Assembly (NCBI GenBank): GCA_030430725.1
Contig: JAUIKP010000229.1
Coordinates: forward strand, 1-5,907
Direction of reading: 5' to 3'
Length of the DNA stretch: 5,907 nt
DNA from: Nitrospiria bacterium
GTDB taxonomy: Bacteria > Nitrospirota > Nitrospiria > Nitrospirales > UBA8639
Positions within the stretch are counted from its first letter, which is position 1. Each line of letters opens with the position of its first letter. The translations under genes and the position numbers were made by a program. Below are positions 5,825 through 5,907 of this stretch, in pieces. The notes beneath the pieces are model-generated. The model was not told the DNA's origin. It worked only from the letters and a program-made list of their open reading frames with translations, and did no database searches.

Positions 5825-5907
5825 ATGACGTTCGAAGAGATCCTGGACGCGACAATGCGATTGCTTGAGAGCCGCAAGCGCATAACCTATGGGGCCCTCA
5901 AGAGACA
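5825..5907 (+). CDS. N-terminus of a probable AAA ATPase / adenylate-guanylate cyclase type protein (partial)
   Basis: Only 27 residues are in the window, starting MTFEEILDATMRLLES and continuing to RKRITYGALKR. From memory this matches the short helical N-terminal module (M-T-F-x-E-[IV]-L-D ... G-R-[VI]-[TS]-Y-x-A-L-K-R-Q-F) that opens many large bacterial proteins with an AAA/TPR region, often preceded by a class III adenylate/guanylate cyclase domain. The good ribosome site supports a real start. Whether this copy has a cyclase domain cannot be seen. If it does, the window and its right flank would hold synthesis, sensing and breakdown of a cyclic nucleotide. The same module also occurs in proteins without a cyclase domain. 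Confidence 0.6.
   Translation, partial: MTFEEILDATMRLLESRKRITYGALKR

Noticed and set aside
5548..5883. Open - strand frame of 111 codons
   Set aside because: It overlaps the ends of two better supported + strand genes and has no recognisable domain.

Overview
The window reads as bacterial chromosome with low gene density: four recognisable complete genes, a gene start running off the right edge, a possible gene end at the left edge, and long stretches with no intact gene. The protein families suggest a Nitrospira/NC10-like or related Gram-negative soil or water bacterium. They are a secreted FecR-domain protein, a CRP-type regulator beside a class II cyclic-nucleotide phosphodiesterase, and the N-terminal module that starts many AAA/cyclase proteins. 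This placement is inference from family resemblance and not a taxonomic assignment.

Layout, left to right. Bases 2-103 may be the 3' end of an unknown + strand gene. A - strand FecR-domain gene (416-982) has a clear signal peptide but stops just where the family's conserved C-terminal segment should begin. From 983 to 2252 there is no convincing intact gene. That stretch holds a weak candidate for a small broken gene (1210-1413) and a pair of matching palindromes 21 bp apart (1914-1950). Next come two - strand genes in the order of transcription: a CRP/FNR-family regulator (3330-3998) and a class II 3',5'-cyclic-nucleotide phosphodiesterase of the metallo-beta-lactamase fold (2253-3044). The 285 bp between them carries two perfect TGTGA-N6-TCACA boxes 23 bp apart, upstream of the phosphodiesterase gene. 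Upstream of the regulator, 4103-4427 looks like the remains of a decayed - strand gene, and 4428-4865 shows nothing firm. On the + strand, 4866-5591 encodes a protein with a C-terminal NEW3/Ig-like beta-sandwich domain. At 5825 a gene with a good ribosome binding site starts with the N-terminal signature of large AAA ATPase / adenylate-guanylate cyclase proteins and is cut by the window end.

How it may work together: the regulator has the DNA-reading residues of E. coli CRP (R-E-x-x-x-R in the recognition helix), and the boxes it should read are both perfect and duplicated in front of the gene for an enzyme that destroys its expected ligand. The simplest reading is a local cAMP feedback loop in which cAMP-CRP switches on cAMP hydrolysis. 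The truncated gene at the right edge could supply a cyclase, but its catalytic domain is outside the window and this is not shown.
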